From Fasciola hepatica (taxonomy: Eukaryota; Platyhelminthes; Trematoda; Plagiorchiida; Fasciolidae): a DNA stretch of 64,000 nt. A program made the translations under genes and the position numbers. The notes under the pieces were generated by a model. That model saw only the letters and a list, made by a program, of their open reading frames with translations. It ran no database searches and was not told the origin of the DNA. Of the stretch, positions 1 through 10,180 are shown one piece after another (position 1 is the stretch's first letter; every line of letters begins with the position of its first letter). Location of the stretch: assembly GCA_948099385.1 (NCBI GenBank), contig CANUEZ040000160.1, forward strand, positions 62,001 to 126,000, in the 5' to 3' direction.

Positions 1-1700
1 GTATTGGCGGCCTACTGTTTGAAGTCATTTATACTTCAGTGGGAAACTTATTCAGTGTCTCAACATCTGAGCCTGTTGTTCTTTTACCGCCGTTAGCATT
101 CTCCTAGCGGACCGCATTAGTCTCTGCCATACACCTCCTCGACGACTGGAGTGTGAACGGTTTGACAGCCAGTACACTCCCTTGACCTTCTTTTTTGAAT
201 ACAAAATTTATCCAGATGCCTCGACTTATTCTGAAGCTCCTTCTGAGCTCCGACAAAATCTGAACTATTTCCTGAATAAACATTCGTTGGCATACTACTT
301 CTGCTAAAGAAATGCTGAAACGTTACCAATCAAAAGTCGGCGTTCATCACGTGTGTCATCTCTTAATGGACTACCTTTGTCTACAAACAGGCCGCCAGAC
401 AGAAGCATCTTTTCCTGGTAGTCTTACGCCCCGATACTATAGAAGGACCAAAATAACAGTTACTCGACTTCAAGTAAGGCCACAGTTCTTCTGGCTGCTA
501 GTATAGGTGACAAAAGCTGCTTTCCCAACACTGCCTTTCATAGTCGAAACGGGGTGACACTTCTAATCGGGGCTTCTCCGGCCGTTGTCCAAAACCGTTG
601 GTGGATACTGTTCAACAGGTGGGTTCCACCAACATGTCCTTTTGTAGCATGACAATGCCGGGCTAACGAGACTGTGACATAGTGTCTACCAGGTTTTTTC
701 ACGTGTTTGATGTCAAGACTGAAGCCCGACTTATTCAGTCTGCGGCTTTTTTATTGGCCCACGGATAAAAGGGGACCAAGTTTCCTCAGCGGACTGTAAG
801 TTCAGAATTTCTTTTCTCCAAGCCCCATTTACCAAACGGTGCATATTACATGGAGGACGTCTTTATTTGTATCAGATGTACCATCCGTGTCCTCGCTGGC
901 TTCACTTTAGTAGGGAGTATAGGGCTGATATTCAGGCTACTTTCCGGTCTGAAACCTGTCAGTATCTAAGTCCCCTGTGTTGGTCTCATCCATCGTACCC
1001 GGATCCGAAAAATTATCATCCCTGCTTTACATTACCACGAACATCGTCCACGTTTGTAGTGTGCACTAATACCGTTCTCTTTTTGATGTACTTGTTTTGA
1101 TGTATCTGATTGCACTACCAGCACTTGCAACAAAAATTCATGTGCGGTTAGTGTCTCAAGCTATCCCACTGAATCTAGTGAGAAGCCTACCTTGCCCATG
1201 AGTAGTCTCTGTTTTTTAGCACAGAACATTGTTTATTCAGGAAGAAACACTCACCGTCACCGACTTTTACAACGCAAACTAACTGGCGCATTCTTGCATC
1301 AGCTACTCTGTCTTCTGATTGGTTGACCGGCGGCGCAACCAGCTACCTGCCGATTGGATTCCCTTCGCGTCTAATTGATCCGCTAACCTGTTGCTTGCTA
1401 ATCCGCTGGCTCAAGAGCTGACCCGATTTCTGGACAGGGGATGATATGCTGGTCGCTAATGGGATTTGCCTGACTTTCGGCCGTGAGTCAGCACACACTC
1501 ACATTTGGTATTTGCAGTGGGAATATTGAGTCGGTCAAAAGTGAGATGGGTTCAGTGGGTGCAAGCGTCAGCGCTGCTCTGCTCTGGCCAAGATGTAGCT
1601 ACGCAGGGACATGGAACTTTGAAATGGATATGCTTCTTGCTGTGTTTGTCTGGCAGGGCAATGTTCCCGTATACCACAGTGGTCGCTAGATAGAAAAAGG
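1..1700. other. Unassigned noncoding sequence
   Basis: I find no recognisable coding domain, RNA gene or ordered repeat here. Open frames are all under about 80 codons and have no motif I know. It may be host intergenic DNA or transposon debris too old to read. Confidence 0.5.
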
Positions 1701-2849
1701 GACGAAGTAGAATTCATTGGAAAGGGTTCAAATTAGCCCAGCATGAGCAGCACACATGTTTGTTGGAGGTAAAGGAGCAGCAGGTAAATAAAAGCAAACA
1801 GTACACCAGCAACTCTCGGAACGAAGTCAGGAAATCCGTATAGCTGGGGCAAGCAAAAGCGATGGAGAAACTGGAAGACGATCTCAAAAATATTATGGCC
1901 ATCACCGAAGGAGTTGTTGGAAGAAGCAAGCAACTCTCGCGTAAAGATGTAGAACCAGTGATCAAAAGAAGTGAATCGGAAGGGAAGCCAACCGAGAGGA
2001 CGTTGGTGACGTCTCGAGAATGGCGAGACTCCCAACCAACCCCATATATGCAGTGCCATAAATTGGGGCCTTGAAGGAAATCAAAGCCCCCACCCGTCGT
2101 CTTTGCTAGCACGCTGGACGGAGACCTGTTGCCAGGCGGGACGCGAAGGGTTGCGCGCACCACAGGAGGGCACATACGGATCCACCGAACACTCACTTTA
2201 GTTCAAGGATTTCACAGGAACAAAAACCACAGCATCCAACGAAACAGGAACTCAAGTGGCCTGTTCTTGTTAAACCGAGATCCATGCCGAGACCGCTGTT
2301 GCTATCCATGGTCAACCTGGACAGCAAAAGCTTGGCATACTGACTAGAGAAAACGATGCAGGCTCAGTGGAACGTAGAACACTACCCGTGAACGATATAA
2401 GGCAGAAGAACCGTCGACGACTGCGCATCCTCAGGCTTTTGGGAGGGACTGAAGTGAGGGCGAAAGTGGCGGCGGCAACAATCTAGGTCAGACAGTTTCG
2501 GTAATGGGGCAGAAGTCTTTGCATGGGAACCACCCACACAGTTAAACGGGGATAGGCCAATAATATTATCGAGAGAAAATAGAGGGTCAGGTATTGAGAA
2601 AAGAGAAGCCTCAGGTGATTTTTTGACATCAATGAAATTACCATGCATGGTGTAGCCTTGAAGGGCAAGAAAGTGCGGATCAAGTAGGTGTAGCTGCGAA
2701 AAACAGGGATTTCACCCGAGAGTCACACCTGAGGGTACAACGGCCCTGAAGGGTATAGCAAAATCAGACGACCTGGTAGGGGGTGCCGCTTTATGTCGCA
2801 CAAAGGCCTGCTGCTAAGGCGGTGGGTAGGAAAAACGACCGACTAAACC
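1701..2849 (+). other. Unassigned stretch upstream of a LINE endonuclease fragment
   Basis: A plus-strand frame at 1862-2074 is rich in Lys, Glu and Arg, and another runs at 2129-2347. Neither matches a family I recognise. Their position just 5' of the endonuclease fragment at 2850 would suit a decayed LINE 5' region or ORF1, but no zinc knuckle, RRM or coiled-coil signature is clear enough to call. Confidence 0.25.
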
Positions 2850-3118
2850 GAAAGGATTATTGATTGTGACTGTCACGGAGGCTTGGCTTGAGAAGGGGCA
2901 AAATGCTACGCAGCCTCGTGGCTGCACCATCCGCAGAAGGGGAGAGGATAGATGAAGGAGAGACATCCTCTCTCGTGATGGCTGATTGCGATCACGGGGA
3001 GGCTGTGATGATCTACATCGAAAACCCTTCCGAATATCCTATATGCTTTGTGAACGTGACTATATCTGACGTTAATTTGCTAAGCCCGTCCACACACAAA
3101 GCTCTAGCACTTTTTTAA
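2850..3118 (+). pseudogene. LINE-A: N-terminal fragment of an APE-type endonuclease
   Basis: From about 2863 the translation reads IVTVTEAWLEKGQ, which fits the conserved 'TE-x-W-L' segment of the apurinic-like endonuclease of Jockey/CR1-type LINEs, where the Glu binds metal for nicking target DNA. After one frame change, the frame at 2888-3118 has a GEAVMIYIEN stretch resembling the following 'GGGV-x-x-Y' strand. The domain stops at a TAA at 3116 and its second half is absent here. The fragment is too broken to be active. A second LINE piece with the inter-domain linker lies 850 bp downstream on the same strand, so both may come from one old insertion. Confidence 0.55.
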
Positions 3119-3949
3119 TTTGTGGGTGGCATCAGTATTTGTCCTTGAACCATCTCTAACTGTCTTGCTTGGACCATGGGGTTTTGAACCTTAAGATTCT
3201 ACTGTTAGGTCTATTTGATCGCATACTCTGGGTATGTATATTTTATACCCGTTGCATTTTTTAACTTAGTGCTGTAAAAGCGACCAACCAATCTTGTCCT
3301 GATGTGGAGATTCCTTTGAATGGGCTACACGTTGCCCGATTTTCTATTGTTGTGACTTACAACATTCTCATTTACACTAGAAACACGTAACATACAAGCC
3401 GTCGTATGTTGCTTTCATCAGGGCCTGTGATCGATAGGAATAGTTTGCGTCTACAGTGCTCCAAAAATGGAGAAAAGTCCATCCAGGTTATACCGAGGAT
3501 GCTGGGTTGGTCACAACGCTGTACTGTATATCGGGGCGTAAGTGTTCCCAAAACTAACTCAGATAATGAGCGTGCCCCCGGGGGGCCCATTGGAAACGCT
3601 TTTGTGGTGGGGCTTCACAACCAGGCCTTAGAAGCTGGGTCACCACGATGAACCCCAAGTCTGCTAGTAACCAGAAAATGGTCTGACGTCACCTATTCGT
3701 TGACTGGAGACCCATTGGGGACCATTGGTGGGTTCCTGCAGGCCACCTTCGGTGCAAGGCACAACATCCAGGATCCAGGTCAGTTGGTGACTAATCTTTA
3801 GCGGACCAGGGTCAACTGACGCTAAGAAGCCGGAGCAAGTATTTATATCCGGAAGTGCCGGAGCTGCCTGTGAAGAGAAGGTGGAGAGCAGGGAAGGCCG
3901 GGTTACTAAGCATGACAGCCGTGTTTGCTCCTTTGGCGCCTCAGAGAGA
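3119..3949. other. Unassigned gap between two LINE-A pieces
   Basis: No domain is visible on either strand. It could be decayed LINE endonuclease or linker, or an older insertion separating the endonuclease fragment from the RT-linker fragment. A 177-codon minus-strand frame at 3664-4197 overlaps it but carries no known motif. Confidence 0.3.
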
Positions 3950-4480
3950 TTGGTCAGCCGCTTTGCTGGACGCCAAGGATAGCAAGGGTTGTGAGTGTTC
4001 GTAGGAACGTGTGGGTCCGTCACAAACTTCGTAGCACGCGCAACTTGCGGTCCTCTTATATGGCCATCAGAAACGGGTCCCAGGCCCCTCAACGAGAGAC
4101 AAGTTAAGAACATGGGAAAAATCGGGAAAAATAAGGAAGCAGATCCCAAGAGGTTCTCCTCCCGTGTACAATCCAAGAAAACTACGCGAGGGTGCAAGCA
4201 CCTTGGAAGAGCCCAACTGGATCATTGCATTTGCCGATGAAGACAAGGCAGAAATCTTACTTGAGTTCCTCCACGGCGTTTACCATCAGGACAACATTCT
4301 TACTGTGGCGGATTCAGAGATTGGGAGCAAGCCGATAAGCGCTGCTAACGCGGTTCAAAATCTTCGCCTCCTTATGTCTGATAGATTCCTCAAGCCTGGA
4401 AAGTTTGTGCAGCTGAAGCTAACCGGAGTGCAGCAAAGCCGAACCCCCTCTCGCTATGCAGTCATCGGACCTCCAGCTCG
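3950..4480 (+). pseudogene. LINE-A: endonuclease-to-RT linker and RT N-terminus
   Basis: Three overlapping plus-strand frames join with frameshifts into the basic linker that precedes reverse transcriptase in Jockey/CR1 LINEs. The order is an Arg/Asn-rich stretch (about 3985-4110), a Lys-rich 'NKEADPKRFSS' segment typical of the '(H/N)PK-x-F' motif (about 4120-4170), and then EEPNWIIAFADEDKAEILLEF (about 4207-4270), matching the 'dG-x3-D-x-x-KA-x-x-L' element. The longest frame, 4164-4655, is open for 163 codons, but only its first third looks like this linker. No catalytic RT motif follows. This is a relic. Confidence 0.6.
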
Positions 4481-4930
4481 CCGGCCCTACAAGACGCAAG
4501 ATGCAGTCAAGACTAGGACCCAGAACCATTACCTGTTTTCCAGTGTCAATCATCCAACTCAGTGGCAGCAGCAGAAGCTAGATACTACCAAGATTTGTGT
4601 CTTCAACCCTCGCCCACTTCCCCAAGGTACCATTATACAGTGGGATATCTTCTAGCTCACCGGAAGTGGCTAGATAAACAGGTCAACCCCAGATGCGGGA
4701 AATTTCTGGGCCATGCTTTAGACTCGCTGGCCGAAGCTGCTCTTCTGACTTCTGGACCACGCTGGCGCTTCAAACTCTAAGAGATGTTTATTTGAAGAGG
4801 GGAGGAGCAAGGAAATTTCAACAGAGAACGCTGCAGTTACGTACGATAAACGGACAAGTTTTGTTGTCAAAATCCCGCGAGAAACAATCCCTTTGCTTGT
4901 GAGCACGGGTGTCAAAACTCGCAAACGGAG
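4481..4930 (+). other. Unassigned sequence between LINE-A and LINE-B
   Basis: Short frames are present (4562-4780 and 4693-4902), but I see no conserved motif. The right part directly precedes the LINE-B endonuclease motif and is probably decayed N-terminal endonuclease of that element. Confidence 0.3.
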
Positions 4931-5057
4931 GAGAACGCAGGACGCATGCAGGGGCAGGAAAGTTACAGACAAGAGCAAATACAATACTGATTTTTGGGGA
5001 TTTTCACTATCCGAGAGTGGAATGGGACGCGAAGTGCTGTGTTCGAGGTAGAACGGA
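4931..5057 (+). pseudogene. LINE-B: endonuclease fragment left of BEL copy 1
   Basis: The frame from 4984 reads ILIFGDFHYPRVEWD, the 'GDFNYP-x-I-x-W' core of APE-type LINE endonucleases; its Asp (about 4999-5001) is a metal ligand, and Asn is replaced by His here. The sequence is interrupted after 5057 by BEL copy 1. The same domain resumes at 11742 with the 'PSLLDLV' and 'GKSNHA' motifs in the same orientation, so the two pieces are halves of one endonuclease split by the insertion. Frameshifts within the halves show that the LINE is decayed. Confidence 0.75.
5053..5057. repeat. Target-site duplication, left of BEL copy 1
   Basis: ACGGA directly abuts the outer end of the left LTR and recurs at 11737-11741 immediately after the right LTR. 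Five bp is the usual duplication length of BEL/Pao integrases. Confidence 0.85.
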
Positions 5058-5433
5058 CGTAACGAACGTTTGAGCAATTCGTAGCCCAATCGCAACGGAT
5101 CCCAAAATCAAAAGAAGATCATCCGTGATATTCTACGATACTAGATTATTACAATAAACAATGACATAAACAATATACAAACCTCAATAGTACGATCACA
5201 AGGACTCAACAACAAGAAACCGAATTGCAGCGTGTGAGCAAACAGCACGTGCGTCACGCAGGTCCTGAACAAGGATGTGCCAAAGTAGCGCTCTGAGCGC
5301 GAACAAACAACAATTGGTCCAGAAAAACAACCAGTTCGTAAAGACAAGTCAATAGTGTATGGAAATGAGTGATGTTGGGAAAAACACTGAATCGCGAGGA
5401 AAAAAGGGAGATTTTCCACGACCGGCTGTTATA
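5058..5433 (-). repeat. 3' LTR of BEL copy 1
   Basis: Its homologues are 11362-11736, 27272-27647 and 33585-33960. Read on the plus strand, its outer end is CGTAACGAACG and its inner end TGTTATA, while the 5' LTRs of both copies have TGTAACACACG and TGTTACA. The adjacent internal sequence on the coding strand is purine-rich and ends in GGTGGGCGG, a plausible polypurine tract. Confidence 0.9.
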
Positions 5434-6127
5434 CCGCCCACCAAAATCCTCCTGAATCCTTAGCAGAGTCAAAGGTTTGGTATAAAGGTACTGATTCTTC
5501 CTACCTGCCTAGGCCCTGCTGTCAGTGCGCACTTCTAATGCTTGTCATCAACGTTCTACTACTGGTCGCACCTAATCCATTGGATACATAGACGTGAGGC
5601 TAGTCTACATCTTCCACAAGACCAAAATAACCGATGGCGGGCGTGAAGGGACCACATAGATGCTGTCCTTGTAAAGGGCCGTCCTGTCCTGGATGAACGT
5701 GCTTGAGTAAGTGTGCATGAGTGTGTGTGTCGGGGTGTACTATGAAATCACAGGTGTGACTACACATCAAAGGGGGACATTCTGCATTGTCAACAAAAGA
5801 TTGTGTGGCAAGAAAACGATTAAAATGTAGCATGTGTGTGTGTGACCTAAGCTCCGCTACTTCTACATATGCAAGGGGAATTCGGTAACGTCTGCAAAAG
5901 CAAACAACGAACACTGTCACATGTTTGATGGGGTTGCGGGGTGCAGAGTGCGTCGGGCATGCTTTTATGTGTCGGGATGTACAGTGGGATCGCATTCATC
6001 ACCTATCGAAACAAACCTCCTGTAATGTCAACGAACGACCGCGAGCACTGTAGCGTGTTTGACGGAGACCGTGTGGTATATATGGTGTTTCTTTATCCAC
6101 CTCGATTACTGGTGTGAAAAAGGTTTA
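5434..6127 (-). other. BEL copy 1 3' noncoding region with degenerate repeats
   Basis: This lies between the pol stop and the 3' LTR, with no env-like or other coding frame. It holds short GT-rich runs (about 5718-5732 and 5831-5842) and at least three loosely repeated blocks around a 'CTGYAATGTCAAC'-like motif (near 5789, 5879 and 6017). It differs from copy 2 (27648-28350) by roughly 10-15% plus indels, up to a sharp edge near 6053, after which the copies become nearly identical. Confidence 0.7.
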
Positions 6128-8134
6128 CTAGGCCTCAGGGTTATCAGCTCCTCCGTCTTCGCTCTCGAGTAGGTTAATACTGCGTATGTCACGAATGAGC
6201 ACTCCGTTAGCTGTCTTCACCTTCACCGTTCTTAGTATTCCGTCAGTGCTTTTGATGGTTTCCGTAACTACTCCCAAAGACCAAGCGCTGAAATGTGCGC
6301 GTTCGTCGGCGATCATAACCACATCCCCAACTTTGAATGGCGTTGTTTTGGCCAGCCACTTCTGTCGAGTCTGCAAAGCCGGTAGGTACTCCCGTAGCCA
6401 TCGCGTCCAGAAGACCTTGGCCAGATAGTTCGCTTGCTTCCATCCGTAGAGGTAGCTCCCACGATGGTTTACCGGCCCTTGGAAACCCTCGTTCGACCTT
6501 AACGTCAATAAGTCGTTCGGGGTGAGCGCCAGGTGGGTGGGGTCGCCGTTCATTACTGGAACCAGGGGGCGGTTGTTCAGGATTCGCTCCACCTCAGTCA
6601 TGACTGTGTTCAGCGCCTCGTCGTCGGGCGGCTGCTGCTCCATGATTGACAGCAATACCCGTCTGGCGGACCGGATCATGCGTTCCCATATGCCGCCTCG
6701 GTGGCTGGCCTGTGGGGGGTTGAAATGCCATCGTATGCCGTAGACCACGGTTCGATTCTGCAGTTTGTCCCTGTTTATGTTCTTGTGCCAACGCTGCAAT
6801 TCCCGGTGAGTGCCCACAAAGTTCGATCCATTATCTGAGTATATATCGGCCGGTACGCCTCTTCGGTTGATCAATCTTTGCAAGGCCCGTAGAAACGAAT
6901 CGGTCGTCATCGAATGTGCGACTTCTAGGTGTACCGCACGTGATTTCATGCACGTCATGATACATCCGTATCGCTTTTCTAATCTTTTCCCGCACTTGAT
7001 CCACAAGGGCCCGAAATAGTCCAACCCGGTGTCACTGAACGGCCACCAGCCCGTAGTCACCCTGCATTCTGGTAGTGGGGCCATGAGTTGTTTGCCCTCC
7101 GTGGCATTGCGTCTCCTGCATTGCACACAAAGTCGGATTACGTGTTTTACAGTCTCTCGTCCTCTCAACAACCAAAGACGCTTTCGGATGACGCTCGTCA
7201 CGTGACTTTCCCCGGCATGTCCCTCCACGGCGTGGACGTGTTGAATCATTAGCTCTACTACAGGTTGTCTCGCAGGCAGTAGTATAGGATACTTTGTGTC
7301 GAAGTTCAGGTGGGCGTTGGTCAGCCTACCATCCACCCGCAGCAGTCCGTCGATGAGTTTGAGGTTTAAACGCTTCAGCCCGCCTCTTGGAGATGGCATG
7401 TCTTTATTGGTCGGCCCCACTTCTTCCACCCTCTTGAGTTCTCGGGCAAAAGCCTCGCGTTGTATTATTCGGAAAATATCGTCTCTTGCAGCTTGTAGCT
7501 CATCGGGACTTATCGGGCCGACCCGTATCCGGCCTGAGTGCCGTAGCCCTTTCATGACTAGTAAATTTCTCTTGAACCTGGTTAACCAAACTAGCGAACG
7601 AAGCGTGTTAATCCAGGAAGAAATCCTGACCGGTCGCGATAGAATGGATGACGCTTCGACGACGTTGGTTGCTATCACTACGCCTTTGATCTCCAGTTCC
7701 ACTTCCGTAGGGGTTTTTAATTCGAACACGGGCCAGTCCTGTTTGGGCAATTGCAGGAAGTTCGGCCCTCTCGTCCACGTGTCCAGTTGCCTGAAGTTGT
7801 TCGCACCTCGGGAGCACAGGTCGGCCGGATTATCGCCAGACCTGACATGACTCCACTGGTGCGTGGCTGATTCATTGTGGATAATCGTGAGCCGGTTAGC
7901 AACGAAAGTACTAAATTGGCTCCGGACGTTGTTGATATAGTAAAGTACTATCGTTGAATCCGTCCAGAAGCTCACCGACCAAATGTAGAGATCGAAACAT
8001 CTCTTCACAGCTTGCCCCACCCTGACTGCCAACACGGCTGCGCTGAGTTCAAGGCGTGGGATTAAGACCGACTTCAGTGGAGCAACGCGGGCTTTGGCGA
8101 ACAGGATCCTCGTGGTATATTGTCCATCTCCTGC
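6128..8134 (-). pseudogene. pol: BEL copy 1 pol: RNase H, integrase, DUF5641-like tail
   Basis: This is the longest open segment, 635 codons from the first GTG at 8035 to a TAG at 6128, and the frame is open from just after the TGA at 8135-8137. Residues are counted from 8035. RNase H has FWTDS at 23-27 and NPADLCSRG at 69-77. The integrase zinc-binding region has H268, H273, C303 and C306. The catalytic triad D339, D401 and E451 is complete, in the contexts GLDYFGP, IYSDNGS and GGIWERM. The C-terminus has the FWTRWLREYLPALQ and FKVGDVVMI signature of the BEL/Pao DUF5641 region. No chromodomain is present. The in-frame TGA upstream separates it from RT, so translation as read would need a new start or stop suppression. 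It differs from copy 2 at one residue (Leu225 here, Pro there). Confidence 0.92.
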
Positions 8135-9250
8135 TCACCATCGTCCGTACACCACGGCTCCATAACCGACTTCGGATGCATCGGAAAAAGCATGTAGTCC
8201 AGTCCGTGTCGTATGGCCAGGAGTCAAACATCGTGGGATTCTTATGTCCCATAATTTCTTCAAGATGTTCAAAAATTCTTCCCAGTCCAACCGGTCTCCC
8301 CGGTCAAGCGACTGGTCCCAATCAACTTTCTTACGGCACAGCCGCTGCAGCAAGATCTTTCCGGGTAGCAGCCATGGTGAGACGAAACCGAGTGGGTCGA
8401 ACAAACTTGAGACGGCAGATAGTATGCCACGACGGGTTATTGGCAGCTAGGGAATGTTTAGCTCGAAAACAAAGTCGTCCGTTTCCGCGTCCCATTGTAT
8501 CCCTAGGGTGCGCTCGATAGGAAGTGGAGAGCCGTCCAAATCTCTTACCCTTTCGGCCTTTTCGTGATACGGGATGACCTTCAGCACTTCTGAAGCGTTC
8601 GACATCCATTTAATTAGATGGAAGCCGCCCCCTTCCAGCAATCTCGTCAGACCCCTGAACTGCTCTAGAGCTGATTCCACATCATCGAATGACCCAAGGT
8701 AGTCGTCGACGTAGAAGTTCCTGCTGACGCTTTCTACCACCGTCCGATGTACTAGATCGCCATGTTTGTTCGCTGATTCTCGGAGGGCGTAGTTTGCACA
8801 AAATGGTGACGAAATGGCTCCAAAGGGGTTGACGGTCATCCTGCAATTCACCACTGCGTTGTCCCGGTCGCTGCCTTCCCACCACAGGAAACGCAAAGCA
8901 TTTCGTTCTCCTACCGGAATCTTCACCTGATGGAACATTTCCCTAATGTCAGCAGACAAAGCCACTTTACCCACTCTGAAACGGCACAAAACATCGATCA
9001 GTGGTGTGGTCCAGTCAGGCCCTTGTAGTAGGCGATCGTTTAACGACTTGCCCTGGAACTTGGCCGCACAGTCGAAAACCACCCGCAGTTTATTGGGTTT
9101 CTTGGGGTTGATAACCGGATGGTGAGGCAGATACCAGATACCCCTTTTGCTGCCGGTGTTAACAGGCACCTTTTCAACGTAACCGAGGGTCTCGTTTCGC
9201 TTCATCAAATAAGCGTATCGTTCCCACAGATTCTGGTCTCGAACGAAGCG
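8135..9250 (-). pseudogene. pol: BEL copy 1 pol: reverse transcriptase and RT-RNase H connection
   Basis: The open part at 8447-9208 encodes 253 residues from its first ATG. RT motifs are clear: RVVFDCAAKFQGKSLND (42-58), the first catalytic Asp in ALSADIREMFHQV (D87), FGAISSPFCANYAL (129-142) and the active-site YVDD (166-169, DNA 8702-8713). A TAG at 8447-8449 interrupts the frame, which continues as LPITRRGILSAVSSLFDPLGF. That is the BEL/Pao connection, followed by the first RNase H Asp in HAFSDASEVGYG, before a TGA at 8135-8137. Upstream, a TAA at 9251-9253 separates it from the protease region. All parts stay in one frame, so the damage is by stops only. Confidence 0.92.
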
Positions 9251-10180
9251 TTATTTTAGTCGTAATAATCGTTGGAGAACATAATTTCTGTTGTCAGTCC
9301 ACGGGTCGACCGGTGTGCGCCATGAGAGGGGAACCTCGAACTGTTTTTTGAGGCCTCTAGTGCCTTGCTGCACCGTTTGTAGAGCGAAGTGATCCTCTTG
9401 AGACAACGTCGGTCTTTCGTCTCCAATGTCATGAAACTCCTTTTCATACAGCCGTTGCAGATGACAATCTATGCGGTCCGTTTCGGCGGATAAGTAATTC
9501 ACGGAACCGCGTACCCCTACTGGACCGTATAACATCCATCCCAGAGCCGTGCGTACGGCATAAGGTGCCTGGCGGTCGTCCACTCTCTGGTCAAGCACCC
9601 AATGCGCCTCTGGCACGTCGCAGCCGATGAGGAGATCCACTTCATCATCTTCCCAGTCTACAACGGTTACATCCTGCAGGTGGGGCTACCTAGTCAAGAT
9701 TGCGTTCACCGACCTTGGTGCTCGCATGGGGAGATCCGCTAACGTGAATGCCTCCGTTGGTTCAATTTCCTAGTAAGTGTCTAGAGAGATGAGTTGCAGC
9801 CTTAATCTACCGGCAGTCATTACTTGTGTTCCGCCCACCGTGCTCACTGCCAACGACGTCGCACCTTTAGCGAGTTGGTGTTTGTCGGCAAACCGCTCTT
9901 TCACTAAAGTGGTGTCGGATGCACTATCAACGAAAGCCAACGCCTTGACTATCCCAGTCGGAGTCACTACCCCCACGGCAACTACGCCTAAACGTACCGG
10001 TTTACTGGCAGCTCGTGACGTTGAACATATAACGCTGGGTTTGGTACTCGCCTCGGATATGGTTACTCTCGCCTGGTGCAGCAGTCGATGGTGTCTGCCC
10101 GTGCAGCCCTCGTAACCACATCGGTTTCTTGTCCTACAGGCTGCTGCCCAGTGCGTGGTGTTGAGACAAATAAAACACGC
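9251..10180 (-). pseudogene. BEL copy 1: second zinc knuckle and aspartic protease (DUF1758-like)
   Basis: Directly after the TGA at 10181-10183 the frame gives ACFICLNTTHWAAAC, a CX2CX4HX4C knuckle, then a Cys/His-rich segment ending HHRLLH, as usual at the BEL/Pao gag-protease junction. The protease core reads ALAFVDSASDTTLV (about 9911-9952), where the usual D-S/T-G-S/T is DSAS, with Gly replaced by Ala. DLLIGCDVPEAHW (about 9601-9640) is the conserved C-terminal DUF1758 segment. Stops TAG 9770-9772, TAG 9686-9688 and TAA 9251-9253 interrupt it in frame. Copy 2 shares all of these. One base at 9898 differs, giving Glu here and Gln there. Confidence 0.88.

Noticed and set aside
3664..4197. 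A 177-codon minus-strand frame
   Set aside because: It overlaps the plus-strand LINE linker and carries no domain signature. Probably a chance frame.
5141..5419. A 92-codon frame repeated at 27355, 33668 and (shortened) 11453
   Set aside because: It lies inside the BEL LTRs and repeats only with them. LTRs are not expected to code, and the frame shows no known domain.
7296..7850. A 184-codon plus-strand frame and its copy at 29519-30073
   Set aside because: It is antisense to the BEL integrase/RNase H region and repeated only because the element is repeated. No independent motif.
8056..8520. A 154-codon plus-strand frame and its copy at 30279-30743
   Set aside because: Antisense shadow of the RT-RNase H connection.
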